From positions 1 to 64,000 of the forward strand of contig NZ_JALIGE010000069.1 of the NCBI RefSeq assembly GCF_024764835.1: DNA of 64,000 nt, read 5' to 3'. Shown one piece after another: positions 52,808 to 60,877 of the stretch. Source of the stretch: Scandinavium hiltneri (GTDB taxonomy: Bacteria > Pseudomonadota > Gammaproteobacteria > Enterobacterales > Enterobacteriaceae). Positions within the stretch are counted from its first letter, which is position 1. The number at the start of each line of letters is the position of its first letter. The notes below the pieces were generated by a model. It saw nothing but the letters and a program-made list of their open reading frames with translations. It was not told the origin of the DNA and ran no database searches. Made by a program: the position numbers and the translations under genes.

Positions 52808-53127
52808 GCATATATAGTCCGATTAATAGCAGAGCAGTAGAAGCCATCACCCTGGCAGTTGCGGCATTTATGAACTTTGGTGGTTATCATACCTTCTCAG
52901 AGGTTTACCCGGTTGGCATGTCCGTAGCACATAATGAAATGATGAACCCTGTTACCACAGCCACGGGATTCAGCCATTCACCGTTATATCTGAATATGCT
53001 GACAAGTTACTGTAAATTTAACCCTAAGGTTAAAAACGAGAATACGTCCAATAATCTTTGGAAATTCTTCTATGAATACAAGGCGCAGACTATTTCTCAC
53101 CGTAATCCAACTATTTCCGAAGAATAA
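52804..53127 (+). CDS. unrecognised small protein overlapping the preceding gene
   Basis: This 107-residue frame starts at GTG 52804, four bases before the end of the preceding ORF, with only weak ribosome-site purines (GTTAAGTGGG). It may be translationally coupled, or the pair may be one protein of about 550 residues read through a -1 shift at the GGG. The sequence VEAITLAVAAFMNFGGYHTF then SEVYPVGMSVAHNEMMNP is the most structured part; the rest is polar. No family recognised. It shares low GC with its partner and ends at a small inverted repeat (GAGCGTCA ... TGACGCTC, 53145-53178). Confidence 0.5.
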   Translation: MSIYSPINSRAVEAITLAVAAFMNFGGYHTFSEVYPVGMSVAHNEMMNPVTTATGFSHSPLYLNMLTSYCKFNPKVKNENTSNNLWKFFYEYKAQTISHRNPTISEE

Positions 53128-53144
53128 GGGCGAAATGTAATGAC

Positions 53145-53178
53145 GAGCGTCAATCTGTTGCTTTACAGCGTGACGCTC
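53145..53178. terminator. 8-bp inverted repeat at the end of the accessory unit
   Basis: GAGCGTCA (53145-53152) and TGACGCTC (53171-53178) pair across an 18-base loop, between the converging accessory gene and pptA. T-runs are poor, so terminator function is uncertain. Confidence 0.4.
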
Positions 53179-53204
53179 TGATTGCAGACGAAGCAGGGTG
53201 TTTT

Positions 53205-53435
53205 TTACAGACTGTATCCCGGTTTTTTGAGCAACGTCTCGAGCTGCGGACCAATCTCTTTGTCCCAGACCTGTGCTTTCCAGTCGGCTTCAGCCACCTG
53301 CTCCAGACCAACGCTAATTGCGCCGTCTTTACTGCCAAGATGACGGGTAATCGCAGCGGCAATATCCGCGGCCAGCGCGTCCTTTTGTTCGTCGTTCAGG
53401 TCACGGGGAAAACATTTGATAGCTACATGCGGCAT
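53205..53435 (-). CDS. pptA: tautomerase PptA (4-oxalocrotonate tautomerase family)
   Basis: This 76-residue protein begins MPHVAIKCFPRDLNDEQ, so the catalytic proline becomes N-terminal after methionine removal. It has the length and sequence of E. coli PptA (YdcE), which tautomerises phenylpyruvate-like enols in vitro. It lies beside yddH/nhoA in E. coli as well, so this marks the right edge of the inserted accessory unit. Confidence 0.93.
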   Translation of the reverse strand: MPHVAIKCFPRDLNDEQKDALAADIAAAITRHLGSKDGAISVGLEQVAEADWKAQVWDKEIGPQLETLLKKPGYSL

Positions 53436-53482
53436 GGTGGTCTCCTTATTGTGTTCCCTAAAACTATCATCTTCTCAGCGGC

Positions 53483-54115
53483 CTAATTAGCGTTTTGTGC
53501 AGTTATGATGTCGTTTTCGCTCAGGACGTGGTGCAGTGCTTCACGCTTTTCAATGTGGTCTGCAATGGCGCTCAGGCGTGGACAGTTTTCGGCAAACCAC
53601 GCTGCACGCGGGCCCCAGGTTCGCATCACCACGATATACGCATCCATTAACGTGACGTTGTCACCCATCGCGTACGGCCCCACCAGTTGACCATCAAGCC
53701 ATTGATACAGCGTTTTCCGGTAAGCAATACAGCTATTTTGCAGCTGCTCCGGGGCGCCAGGCGCAAAGCGTTCAGGGTAATCAGCATAGGTAAACGTCGG
53801 ATAGACGTTCGCCACCAGCCACACCAGCAGACGCTGAAACAGCGTGCGCTGCGCTGAGCCAATGGGCGGTGCCAGTTCGGGACGATGGTCGAGGATCATC
53901 AGCGCAATGGCGGCGGATTCGGTCATTACGCTGCCATCGTCCAGCCGCAGGGTCGGCACCTGACACAGCGGATTGATTTGGGCCAGCACGTCATGCTGCG
54001 GGCCGGGATTATCGAAGCCGTTCACGTTGACAAAATGGTACGGCATCTCTGCCATCGTCAACATCACTTCGCTGATTGCCGAACCCCAGCCCGGCACACC
54101 ATAGAGCGTTAACAT
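53483..54115 (-). CDS. glutathione S-transferase-like protein
   Basis: This 210-residue protein has a thioredoxin-like N-terminal domain (residues 1-80: LTLYGVPGWGSAISEVML, NPLCQVPTLRLDDGSVMTESAAI) and an all-helical C-terminal domain. The QVPTL and TES motifs bind glutathione. It resembles E. coli YncG, which lies near this chromosomal region. The active residue at the first helix is probably serine (GWGSAIS). Substrate is unknown. It is co-directional with pptA, 47 bases upstream. Confidence 0.88.
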   Translation of the reverse strand: MLTLYGVPGWGSAISEVMLTMAEMPYHFVNVNGFDNPGPQHDVLAQINPLCQVPTLRLDDGSVMTESAAIALMILDHRPELAPPIGSAQRTLFQRLLVWLVANVYPTFTYADYPERFAPGAPEQLQNSCIAYRKTLYQWLDGQLVGPYAMGDNVTLMDAYIVVMRTWGPRAAWFAENCPRLSAIADHIEKREALHHVLSENDIITAQNAN

Positions 54116-54305
54116 ACGTTTGCCTCCTATGAATGCAGAAACAAAAGTATGGACCAGATTCCGGCATAGGGGTTTTGGACTCGTCGATTGAGACTGCCCC
54201 CGTCATCGGTCTATTTTGTGACTTATGTCGAAAAAATCAGCTTTAATAGACTTTAACATAGATACTAGTATGGTAATTAGGTTTTCAGCTAAAGGTGTGA
54301 TGAGT

Positions 54306-55373
54306 ATGCAAATGACAATGCGCTGGTTTGGACCAGCAGAAGATAAGATTTCCCTGCAACACATACGACAGGTGCCTGGCGTGGAAGGCATTGTGGGGGC
54401 GTTGTACGATGTTCCCGTGGGCGAAGTCTGGCCAAAAGATAAGATTCTGGCGCTGGCCACGCAGGCGCGTGAAGCGGGTTTGAAGCTGGAAGTTATTGAA
54501 AGTGTGAATATTCACGATGAGATTAAAATCGGCAGCCCTGGGCGCGACCGCTATATCGAGAATTATCAAACGACTATCCGCAATCTGGCTGAGATCGGCA
54601 TTAAAATCATCTGCTACAACTTCATGCCGGTCTTTGACTGGATGAAAACGGATATGAACTATATTTTACCGGATGGCTCTCTGACGATGGCCTTTGAAAA
54701 GAAAGGCATCGACAAAAGTCTTGAGGATGTTGTTAAAGATGTTCTCGATAATTCAAACGGTTTCGCCCTGCCCGGTTGGGAGCCAGAACGTCTGGCTAAA
54801 GTGCAAGAGTTATTTGCGCAATACAAAGATGTCGATGACGACAAATTACGCGAAAATCTTGTCTATTTCCTGAAAGCCATCATTCCGGTATGTGAAGAGG
54901 TCGGGATTAAAATGGCGATTCATCCCGACGATCCGCCCTACTCCATCTTCGGGCTGCCGCGGGTTGTGAAAAATCGAGACGATCTTGATTGGCTGTGTAA
55001 TGCAGTTGATTCCGAAGCAAATGGGATTACGTTATGCACCGGCTCAATTGCCGAAGATCCTGATAATAACGTTTACGACATACTGGCTGAGTTTACTCAA
55101 CGCAAACGCATTCATTTTGCCCACGTACGTAATATTAAGATTATTAAAGATAAAGATTTTTATGAGTCGGCGCACTTATCACAATACGGCTCACTGGATA
55201 TGTACAAAGTAATGAAATCGTTGCATGACAATGGCTTTGATGGCTATATTCGCCCCGATCACGGACGCTTTATTTGGGGTGAAACTGGCCGCCCCGGATA
55301 CGGTTTATACGACCGGGCATTAGGTGTAACCTATCTCCTCGGTCTGTGGGAAGCACTCGAAAAACAAGATTAA
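54306..55373 (+). CDS. uxuA: mannonate dehydratase
   Basis: This 355-residue TIM-barrel enzyme dehydrates D-mannonate to 2-keto-3-deoxygluconate. I start at ATG 54306 (MQMTMRWFGPAEDKISL) behind AAAGGTG; an ATG at 54300 and a GTG-type start upstream exist. ALYDVPVGEVWPKDKI, IHPDDPPYSIFGLPRVV, HFAHVRN and YIRPDHGRFIWGE are UxuA metal and substrate segments. It is shorter than E. coli UxuA (394), like the Bacillus form, and is thus probably an independent copy. It is followed by a GntP-type permease 57 bases downstream, with no uxuB or regulator next to it. Confidence 0.88.
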   Translation: MQMTMRWFGPAEDKISLQHIRQVPGVEGIVGALYDVPVGEVWPKDKILALATQAREAGLKLEVIESVNIHDEIKIGSPGRDRYIENYQTTIRNLAEIGIKIICYNFMPVFDWMKTDMNYILPDGSLTMAFEKKGIDKSLEDVVKDVLDNSNGFALPGWEPERLAKVQELFAQYKDVDDDKLRENLVYFLKAIIPVCEEVGIKMAIHPDDPPYSIFGLPRVVKNRDDLDWLCNAVDSEANGITLCTGSIAEDPDNNVYDILAEFTQRKRIHFAHVRNIKIIKDKDFYESAHLSQYGSLDMYKVMKSLHDNGFDGYIRPDHGRFIWGETGRPGYGLYDRALGVTYLLGLWEALEKQD

Positions 55374-55430
55374 TATCCAGGCCGGCTATCCAGTCGGCAT
55401 TTATTCAATGCGTTGAATGCAGGTAAACAT

Positions 55431-56768
55431 ATGTCCCCCTTACTGGCTCTGTTTTGGGTTCTGGTTGGTATCGCCCTTCTCGTCATAATGAATCTAAAAT
55501 ATAAATTCCACAATATATTTGCGTTGCTGATTGCGGGCATATTTGTCGCTATTATGGAAGGCATCCCAGTCGATAAAATTGTTCCGGTCATTCAGGATGG
55601 TCTCGGCGGTATTTTAGGGCATCTGGCACTTATTATTATATTTGGGGCGATCATTGGCCGGTTTATGACCGAATCAGGCGCCAGCCAGCAAATTGCCGAT
55701 ACCGTCATTAAGCGCTGCGGCACGCGTTTCTTGTCAACCGGACTGATGTTTGTTGGCGTCATTTTTGGGATTGCGATGTTTTATGAAGTGGCATTCTTGA
55801 TAGCTATGCCGCTGGTATTGAATATTGCCAAAAAGGCGAACATTCCCTACATGAAGCTGGTTGTTCCTACGGTGGTAGGCGCCACGCTGGGGCACAGTCT
55901 TTTCCCACCACAGCCTGGCCCGGTAGCGCTTATCAGTGCATTTAATGCCGATATTGTTCAGGTGTATCTGTACGGAATCATTGTCATTATCCCTGCTCTT
56001 TTTTGCACCGGGATTTTACTGCCTAAATTTTTGCCCGGCATTAAATCAATCCCCCTGAACTCTATGATGAAACCGGTAGAAGAGAAGTCGTCAGCCGATC
56101 TTCCTTCTTTTGGTATCAGTATGCTAATACCTCTGATTCCGGCCGTGCTGATGGTGGTGGCATCGGTGGTAAAAGGATTTATGGGCGTCGATAGCGGCCT
56201 GGCAAAACTCTGCACGTTTTTAGGCAGCGCAGAAATCAGTATGCTGCTGGCAACAATGGCGGCCATTTGGTTTTTGGGTAAGAAACGAGGAATGTCCACT
56301 GAGAATATTACGCATTGCGTGAGTGATTCCATTGCCAAAATTGCCAACGTCCTGTTTGTTATCAGTGCAGGCGGGATCCTGAAACAGGTGATTATCGTCT
56401 CAGGTGTTGGGGGCCATATTGTCAGTATTATGAGTGACGTCTCACTCTCGCCATTTATTGTCGCGTGGATAATCACGGCTATTATTCGCATTCTCACCGG
56501 CCAGGGTGCAGTCGCGGCTATCACCTCAGCCGGCATTGTCGCGCCAATGGTTAATGCATTTCATCTGAATCCAGCGCTAATGTGCCTGGCCGTCGCCTGT
56601 GGCAGTAATACGATAACGCTAATGTACGATGGCGGTTTCTTATTATTCAAAGAGACTTTTGGTATATCCATGAAAGATACCTTCAAAACATGGGGACTAC
56701 TTGAACTCATCAGCTCGATCGTCGGATTACTGATGGTATTGTTACTCAGCCTCGTGATTACGTCATAA
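55431..56768 (+). CDS. GntP-family hexonate permease
   Basis: This 445-residue membrane protein has 12-13 hydrophobic segments and the GntP signatures GGILGHLALIIIFGAIIGRFM, GHSLFPPQPGPVALI and TGQGAVAAITSAGIVAPM. It imports gluconate-type sugar acids with protons. I start at ATG 55431 after CAGGTAA. Together with the dehydratase it makes a mannonate/fructuronate-like uptake unit. The exact substrate is inferred from the neighbour. Confidence 0.9.
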   Translation: MSPLLALFWVLVGIALLVIMNLKYKFHNIFALLIAGIFVAIMEGIPVDKIVPVIQDGLGGILGHLALIIIFGAIIGRFMTESGASQQIADTVIKRCGTRFLSTGLMFVGVIFGIAMFYEVAFLIAMPLVLNIAKKANIPYMKLVVPTVVGATLGHSLFPPQPGPVALISAFNADIVQVYLYGIIVIIPALFCTGILLPKFLPGIKSIPLNSMMKPVEEKSSADLPSFGISMLIPLIPAVLMVVASVVKGFMGVDSGLAKLCTFLGSAEISMLLATMAAIWFLGKKRGMSTENITHCVSDSIAKIANVLFVISAGGILKQVIIVSGVGGHIVSIMSDVSLSPFIVAWIITAIIRILTGQGAVAAITSAGIVAPMVNAFHLNPALMCLAVACGSNTITLMYDGGFLLFKETFGISMKDTFKTWGLLELISSIVGLLMVLLLSLVITS

Positions 56769-56797
56769 CGTTTATGCCTTTACGCCGTGGACCCAAA

Positions 56798-57697
56798 TTA
56801 TGGATAGGTGATCCCCGGCGGGTTAACGTCGGACTGCGCCACGCCCTCGCCGTCTTCACCCCAGCGCGCCAGAATACGCTGTACCTCACCGCGTTCAATA
56901 CCGCCGTTCAGCGCGGCTTGCAGAGCATACACCAGCTGATTGCCCTTTTTGGTGGTGGTCGCCACATACGCTTTTTTCGGCCCCAGGCCGACGACGCTAG
57001 TTTTCCCGCTCAATGCCGCTTTATACGCCGAAACGGACTGCGGGCCGAAGAACACGTCGGCGCGTCCGGACTGAATGTAGAGATTGGCGGAAGCGTCATC
57101 AGTCAGGTACACCGGCAGCGCAGGCGTGCGCCCTGCTTTTTCGTTCTCAGCATTCCAGCCGAGTAAAATGCGCTCCTGATTCGTACCAGAACCGACAATC
57201 ACCTTCTTACCGGAGAGATCGGCCGGCCCTTTAACCGTCGTTATCGGGCTCCCCGTTTTCACCGAAAACGCCAGCGAATCGACGCGATAGGTCGCAAAAT
57301 CAAATTTCTGTTTGCGCTGTTCGGTGACCCCTATATTCACCAGCGCCACGTCATAGCGCCCGGAAGTAATGCCGAGCGGCCAGTCTTCCCACGCCGTCGG
57401 GACCAGTTTCAGCTTAAGGCCAAGGCTACCCGCCAGCAGTCGGGCGATATCCGGATCGCTGCCAATCCTTGTGCGGTTATCGCTGGCCAGTAACGCCAGC
57501 GGCGGAGAATTTAGCGCAGAAATCGCCACCGTCAGCGTGCCCGGTTCGACAAACTTATAGCTGCCGGGGATCTTTGCGATCGCCGCCTCATCGCGTACTA
57601 CCGGCAGCGGCTGCTCATTCGCCTTCAGGTCAATGCGCCCTTCTGCCATCGCCGAGCTGGCGCACAGCAGCCCACCCAGTAACATCCATTTATTCAT
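56798..57697 (-). CDS. amino-acid ABC transporter binding protein (downstream copy)
   Basis: This 299-residue periplasmic protein has a signal peptide (residues 1-18, ending SAMA) and a family 3 solute-binding fold (LKLVPTAWEDWPLGITSGRYDVALVNI, VTEQRKQKFDFATYR). It shares most of these segments with the second binding protein at 59905, so the two are paralogues within one operon. It overlaps the ATPase gene by four bases. Family members bind amino acids; the operon context suggests S-substituted cysteines. Confidence 0.9.
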   Translation of the reverse strand: MNKWMLLGGLLCASSAMAEGRIDLKANEQPLPVVRDEAAIAKIPGSYKFVEPGTLTVAISALNSPPLALLASDNRTRIGSDPDIARLLAGSLGLKLKLVPTAWEDWPLGITSGRYDVALVNIGVTEQRKQKFDFATYRVDSLAFSVKTGSPITTVKGPADLSGKKVIVGSGTNQERILLGWNAENEKAGRTPALPVYLTDDASANLYIQSGRADVFFGPQSVSAYKAALSGKTSVVGLGPKKAYVATTTKKGNQLVYALQAALNGGIERGEVQRILARWGEDGEGVAQSDVNPPGITYP

Positions 57698-58470
57698 GAC
57701 AGTACCTTTGATAAAAATTGTCGGGTTCGCGGGTGCTGGGGGCGATTCAGGACCGCGTCGCTTTCGCCCTGTTCCACAATTTTGCCGTCGACCATAAATA
57801 CCACCTGGTCCGCCACTTCGCGCGCAAAACCAATCTCATGCGTCACCACCACCAGCGTGGTGCCAGACCGGGCCAGCTTTTTGATAACGTCCAGCACTTC
57901 ACCCACCAGTTCAGGATCGAGGGCCGACGTGGGTTCATCAAACAGCATCACTCGCGGATCGAGCGCCAGCGCCCGCGCAATGGCAATGCGCTGCTGTTGC
58001 CCACCCGACAAATGTCGCGACCAGGCATCGGCCTTATTGCGCAGCCCGACCACGTCCAGCAGCGCATAAGCACGTTCCGTCGCCTGCTTACGGCTCAGTT
58101 GGCGATGCGCCACCGGCGCTTCAATCAGGTTTTCCAGCACCGTCATGTGCGGGAACAGATTGAAATTCTGAAACACGTAACCGACGTTCACGCGCTGGCG
58201 TAGGATCTCTTTTTCCTTGAGTTCGTACAGCTTATCGCCCTGCCGGCGATAGCCAATGTAGTCCCCATCAATCTGGATAAACCCTTCATCGACGCGCTCC
58301 AGATGATTAATGGTGCGCAGCAACGTCGATTTTCCCGATCCTGACGGGCCCAAAATCACCGTCACCGTTCCGGGCGGGATCTCCAGCGACACGTTATCCA
58401 GCGCTTTATGGCGACCGAAAAATTTACTGACGCCGGTAATCGAAATATGGCCTTCAGGAGAGTTGAGCAT
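57694..58470 (-). CDS. amino-acid ABC transporter ATPase
   Basis: This 258-residue ATPase has Walker A GPSGSGKST, signature LSGGQQQRIAIARAL and Walker B MLFDEPTSALDPE, with the H-loop VVTHEIGFA. It is of the polar amino-acid class (GlnQ/TcyN). It overlaps the binding-protein gene by four bases and the permease gene by 17. It corresponds by position to YxeO/TcyN of Bacillus. Confidence 0.94.
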   Translation of the reverse strand: MLNSPEGHISITGVSKFFGRHKALDNVSLEIPPGTVTVILGPSGSGKSTLLRTINHLERVDEGFIQIDGDYIGYRRQGDKLYELKEKEILRQRVNVGYVFQNFNLFPHMTVLENLIEAPVAHRQLSRKQATERAYALLDVVGLRNKADAWSRHLSGGQQQRIAIARALALDPRVMLFDEPTSALDPELVGEVLDVIKKLARSGTTLVVVTHEIGFAREVADQVVFMVDGKIVEQGESDAVLNRPQHPRTRQFLSKVLS

Positions 58471-59380
58471 GGGCAGCCTCCGGGGTTGGTGTGGCGGTAG
58501 ATACCGCGGCGCGGCTGCGGTTGCTGTTCACAGCGGAGCGGCGTTCGCTCTTCGCCAGCGCCCGTTCAACCAAATACTGAATGGCGGAGAGGAAACTGGT
58601 GATCACCAGATACCACACTGCACCCACCATCAGTAGTGGAATGACTTCCTGCGTGCGGTTGTAGATCATCTGGATGGTGTAAAACAGCTCCGGCATTGCC
58701 AGTACGTACACCATCGCGGTGCCCTTCGCGAGGCTGATAATTTCGTTGAAACCGGACGGTAAAATGGTGCGCAACGCCTGCGGTAAAATGATGCGTAGCG
58801 TGCGTCGCCAGGCGGGTAAACCGAGCGCTGACGCGGCTTCATATTGCCCATGATCGACCCCAAGAAAACCGCCGCGAATGATTTCTGCCGTGTAGGCACT
58901 TTGCACCAGCGTCAGACCCACCACCGCCGTTGAAAACTGGCCGAGCACGTTAATAGTCTGGTAACTGGCCCACGTAATCCCGGTAAACGGAATGCCGACC
59001 GACAGCGTGTCGTAGAGATACGAAAAGTTGTACAGCACGATCAGTACCACGATCAGCGGCAACGAGCGGAACAGCCAGATGTACGCCCACGCCAGGCTGC
59101 TGAGCAACCAGGAGGACGACAGCCGGCACAGCGCCAGCAGGCCACCAAACATCACGCTCAGTACCGTGCCGAGCAACGTTAACAGCAGCGTTTGCCCAAG
59201 CCCTTCCAGTATCACCGGGTCAAAGAACCAGCGGGCGAATACTGCCCATTCCCAGCGCGGATTAAAGGCCACCGACTGCACCACAATCGCCAGCACCAGC
59301 AGCGCCACGCCTGCCCCAACGATACGCAGCGGATATCGCGCGGGCACCACTTTGATGGTTTCGTTGCTCTTCATTGTCAT
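58454..59380 (-). CDS. amino-acid ABC transporter permease
   Basis: This 308-residue permease has about six hydrophobic segments and the HisM/GlnP motif EAASALGLPAWRRTLRIILPQALRTILP. The C-terminus is extended by a polar Ser/Arg/Thr-rich tail (about residues 285-308), unusual for the family. Only one permease is encoded, so a homodimer is likely. It is preceded by the acetyltransferase gene with a three-base gap. Confidence 0.92.
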   Translation of the reverse strand: MTMKSNETIKVVPARYPLRIVGAGVALLVLAIVVQSVAFNPRWEWAVFARWFFDPVILEGLGQTLLLTLLGTVLSVMFGGLLALCRLSSSWLLSSLAWAYIWLFRSLPLIVVLIVLYNFSYLYDTLSVGIPFTGITWASYQTINVLGQFSTAVVGLTLVQSAYTAEIIRGGFLGVDHGQYEAASALGLPAWRRTLRIILPQALRTILPSGFNEIISLAKGTAMVYVLAMPELFYTIQMIYNRTQEVIPLLMVGAVWYLVITSFLSAIQYLVERALAKSERRSAVNSNRSRAAVSTATPTPEAAHAQLS

Positions 59381-59383
59381 TCC

Positions 59384-59893
59384 TCAGGCACTTTTGCTGA
59401 GCACCGGCAGCGCCAGCGCTTTGGTGAACCGCAGCCGACCGTCAAACGGCGGACGACTGTACTCTTCCGGGTCGCGATCGAGATCGAACTGCGGCTGATA
59501 GCCCTGGCTGAGATACAAACGCACCGCTTCCGGCTGGCGGAAACCGGTGGTCAGGTACATCTGCACATAGCCCGCGAGCCGTGCCCGACGTTCAAGTTCT
59601 GCCACCACCCGACCGGCGAGCCCTTGCTGGCGCAGCGTTTTGTCGGTCCAGATGCGTTTAATTTCCGCGGTCTGCTCGTCATAGGGTTTGTACGCCCCGG
59701 TGGCGATGATCGCGCCGTCGCGCTCCAGCACGATAAACAACCCCTGTGGCGCGAGATACCACTCGGTCTGTTCCACTTCCGCATCACGCGAAAAGTAGTC
59801 GCCGTAACGCGCGGCATACTCGGCAAACAGACCGTCTAAAATCGGCTCAAGCTCGGCATCTTCCGGGGAAACATCACGAAAGCGTTCAGTCAT
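59384..59893 (-). CDS. GNAT-family N-acetyltransferase
   Basis: This 169-residue GNAT protein has the acetyl-CoA motif RQQGLAGRVVAELERRARLAG and preceding beta strands (GLFIVLERDGAIIATGAYKP). In the yxe/ytm operons a GNAT (YxeL, SnaA) N-acetylates S-(2-succino)cysteine, and a similar substrate is inferred here. Length and position between permease and binding protein agree with that role, but activity is not demonstrated. Confidence 0.88.
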   Translation of the reverse strand: MTERFRDVSPEDAELEPILDGLFAEYAARYGDYFSRDAEVEQTEWYLAPQGLFIVLERDGAIIATGAYKPYDEQTAEIKRIWTDKTLRQQGLAGRVVAELERRARLAGYVQMYLTTGFRQPEAVRLYLSQGYQPQFDLDRDPEEYSRPPFDGRLRFTKALALPVLSKSA

Positions 59894-59904
59894 GGTGAGG
59901 CTCC

Positions 59905-60837
59905 TCAGTCGCCGAGTCCGGCAGGGTTGAGTTCAGAATGCGGAATGCGTTCTACGCTTTCGCCCCAGCGGTTCAGCACTTTGTCGTAGTCACCGTTCTG
60001 GATGACGCCGTTCAGCGCCGTTTGTACCGGTTCAGCTAAACCACTGCCTTTTTTCAGCGTTACAGCGATGTGCGCCGCCTTCGGCCAGCCGCCGTCGACG
60101 CTGCCGACCAGCTGCGTTTTACCGTTGAGCGCTGCTTTCCACGCACCAATCACGTTCGGACCAAAATAGGCATCGGCGCGTCCGGACTGCAGCGCCAGGG
60201 TTTGCGCCGCATCATCTTTGGTGTAAACCGGGATAAACGGTTTTAAGCCCTTTTTGAGGTTTTCCGCATTCCACGCCAGCAGAATGGCTTCCTGGTTGGT
60301 ACCGGAGCCGACGATAATCCGCAGCCCGGCGATATCTTCCGCTTTCTCAATCTTGCCAATTGAACTGCCCGATTTGACGTAGAACCCCAGCGAATCTTTG
60401 CGGTAGGTGGCAAAATCAAACTTCTCTTTGCGCTCTTTGGTCACCGTAATATTGCTGACTGCGGCATCATATTTGCCGGAGGCCACGCCGAGCGGCCAGT
60501 CTTCCCAGGAGGTCACTACCACGTTGAGCTGCAGCCCGAGGCTGTCGGCGACCAGACGGGCGATATCCACTTCGCTGCCGAGCAGGGTTTTGTTGTCATC
60601 AGAAAACACGGTCAGCGGCGGCTGATTCAGGCCCGCCACGGCAACGGTGAATTTGCCCGGCACCGCCGGTTTAAAGCTCGCGGGGAGTTGAGCTATCGCC
60701 GACGGATTTTTATCGGTATTCACCGGCGTTTTATTGGCCTCTACGCTCACGCCTGTACCGTTAATAGTGACGTCGCTGGCCTGCACCAGCCCGGAAAATG
60801 CCAGCGCGATTGCCAGCAGTAACGATGATTTTTGCAT
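59905..60837 (-). CDS. amino-acid ABC transporter binding protein (upstream copy)
   Basis: This 310-residue periplasmic protein has a signal peptide (residues 1-20, ending VQA). VVTSWEDWPLGVASGKYDAAVSNI, VTKERKEKFDFATYR and RIIVGSGTNQEAILLAWNAEN are shared with the binding protein at 56798, roughly half identical by eye. A linker of 40 residues after the signal (TGVSVEANKTPVNTDKNP) is specific to this copy. Two binding proteins for one permease recall TcyJ and TcyK of Bacillus. Confidence 0.9.
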   Translation of the reverse strand: MQKSSLLLAIALAFSGLVQASDVTINGTGVSVEANKTPVNTDKNPSAIAQLPASFKPAVPGKFTVAVAGLNQPPLTVFSDDNKTLLGSEVDIARLVADSLGLQLNVVVTSWEDWPLGVASGKYDAAVSNITVTKERKEKFDFATYRKDSLGFYVKSGSSIGKIEKAEDIAGLRIIVGSGTNQEAILLAWNAENLKKGLKPFIPVYTKDDAAQTLALQSGRADAYFGPNVIGAWKAALNGKTQLVGSVDGGWPKAAHIAVTLKKGSGLAEPVQTALNGVIQNGDYDKVLNRWGESVERIPHSELNPAGLGD

Positions 60838-60877
60838 GGTGAAGTCTCTCTTATTGTTTTGTGAACAGTGCTGGCAA

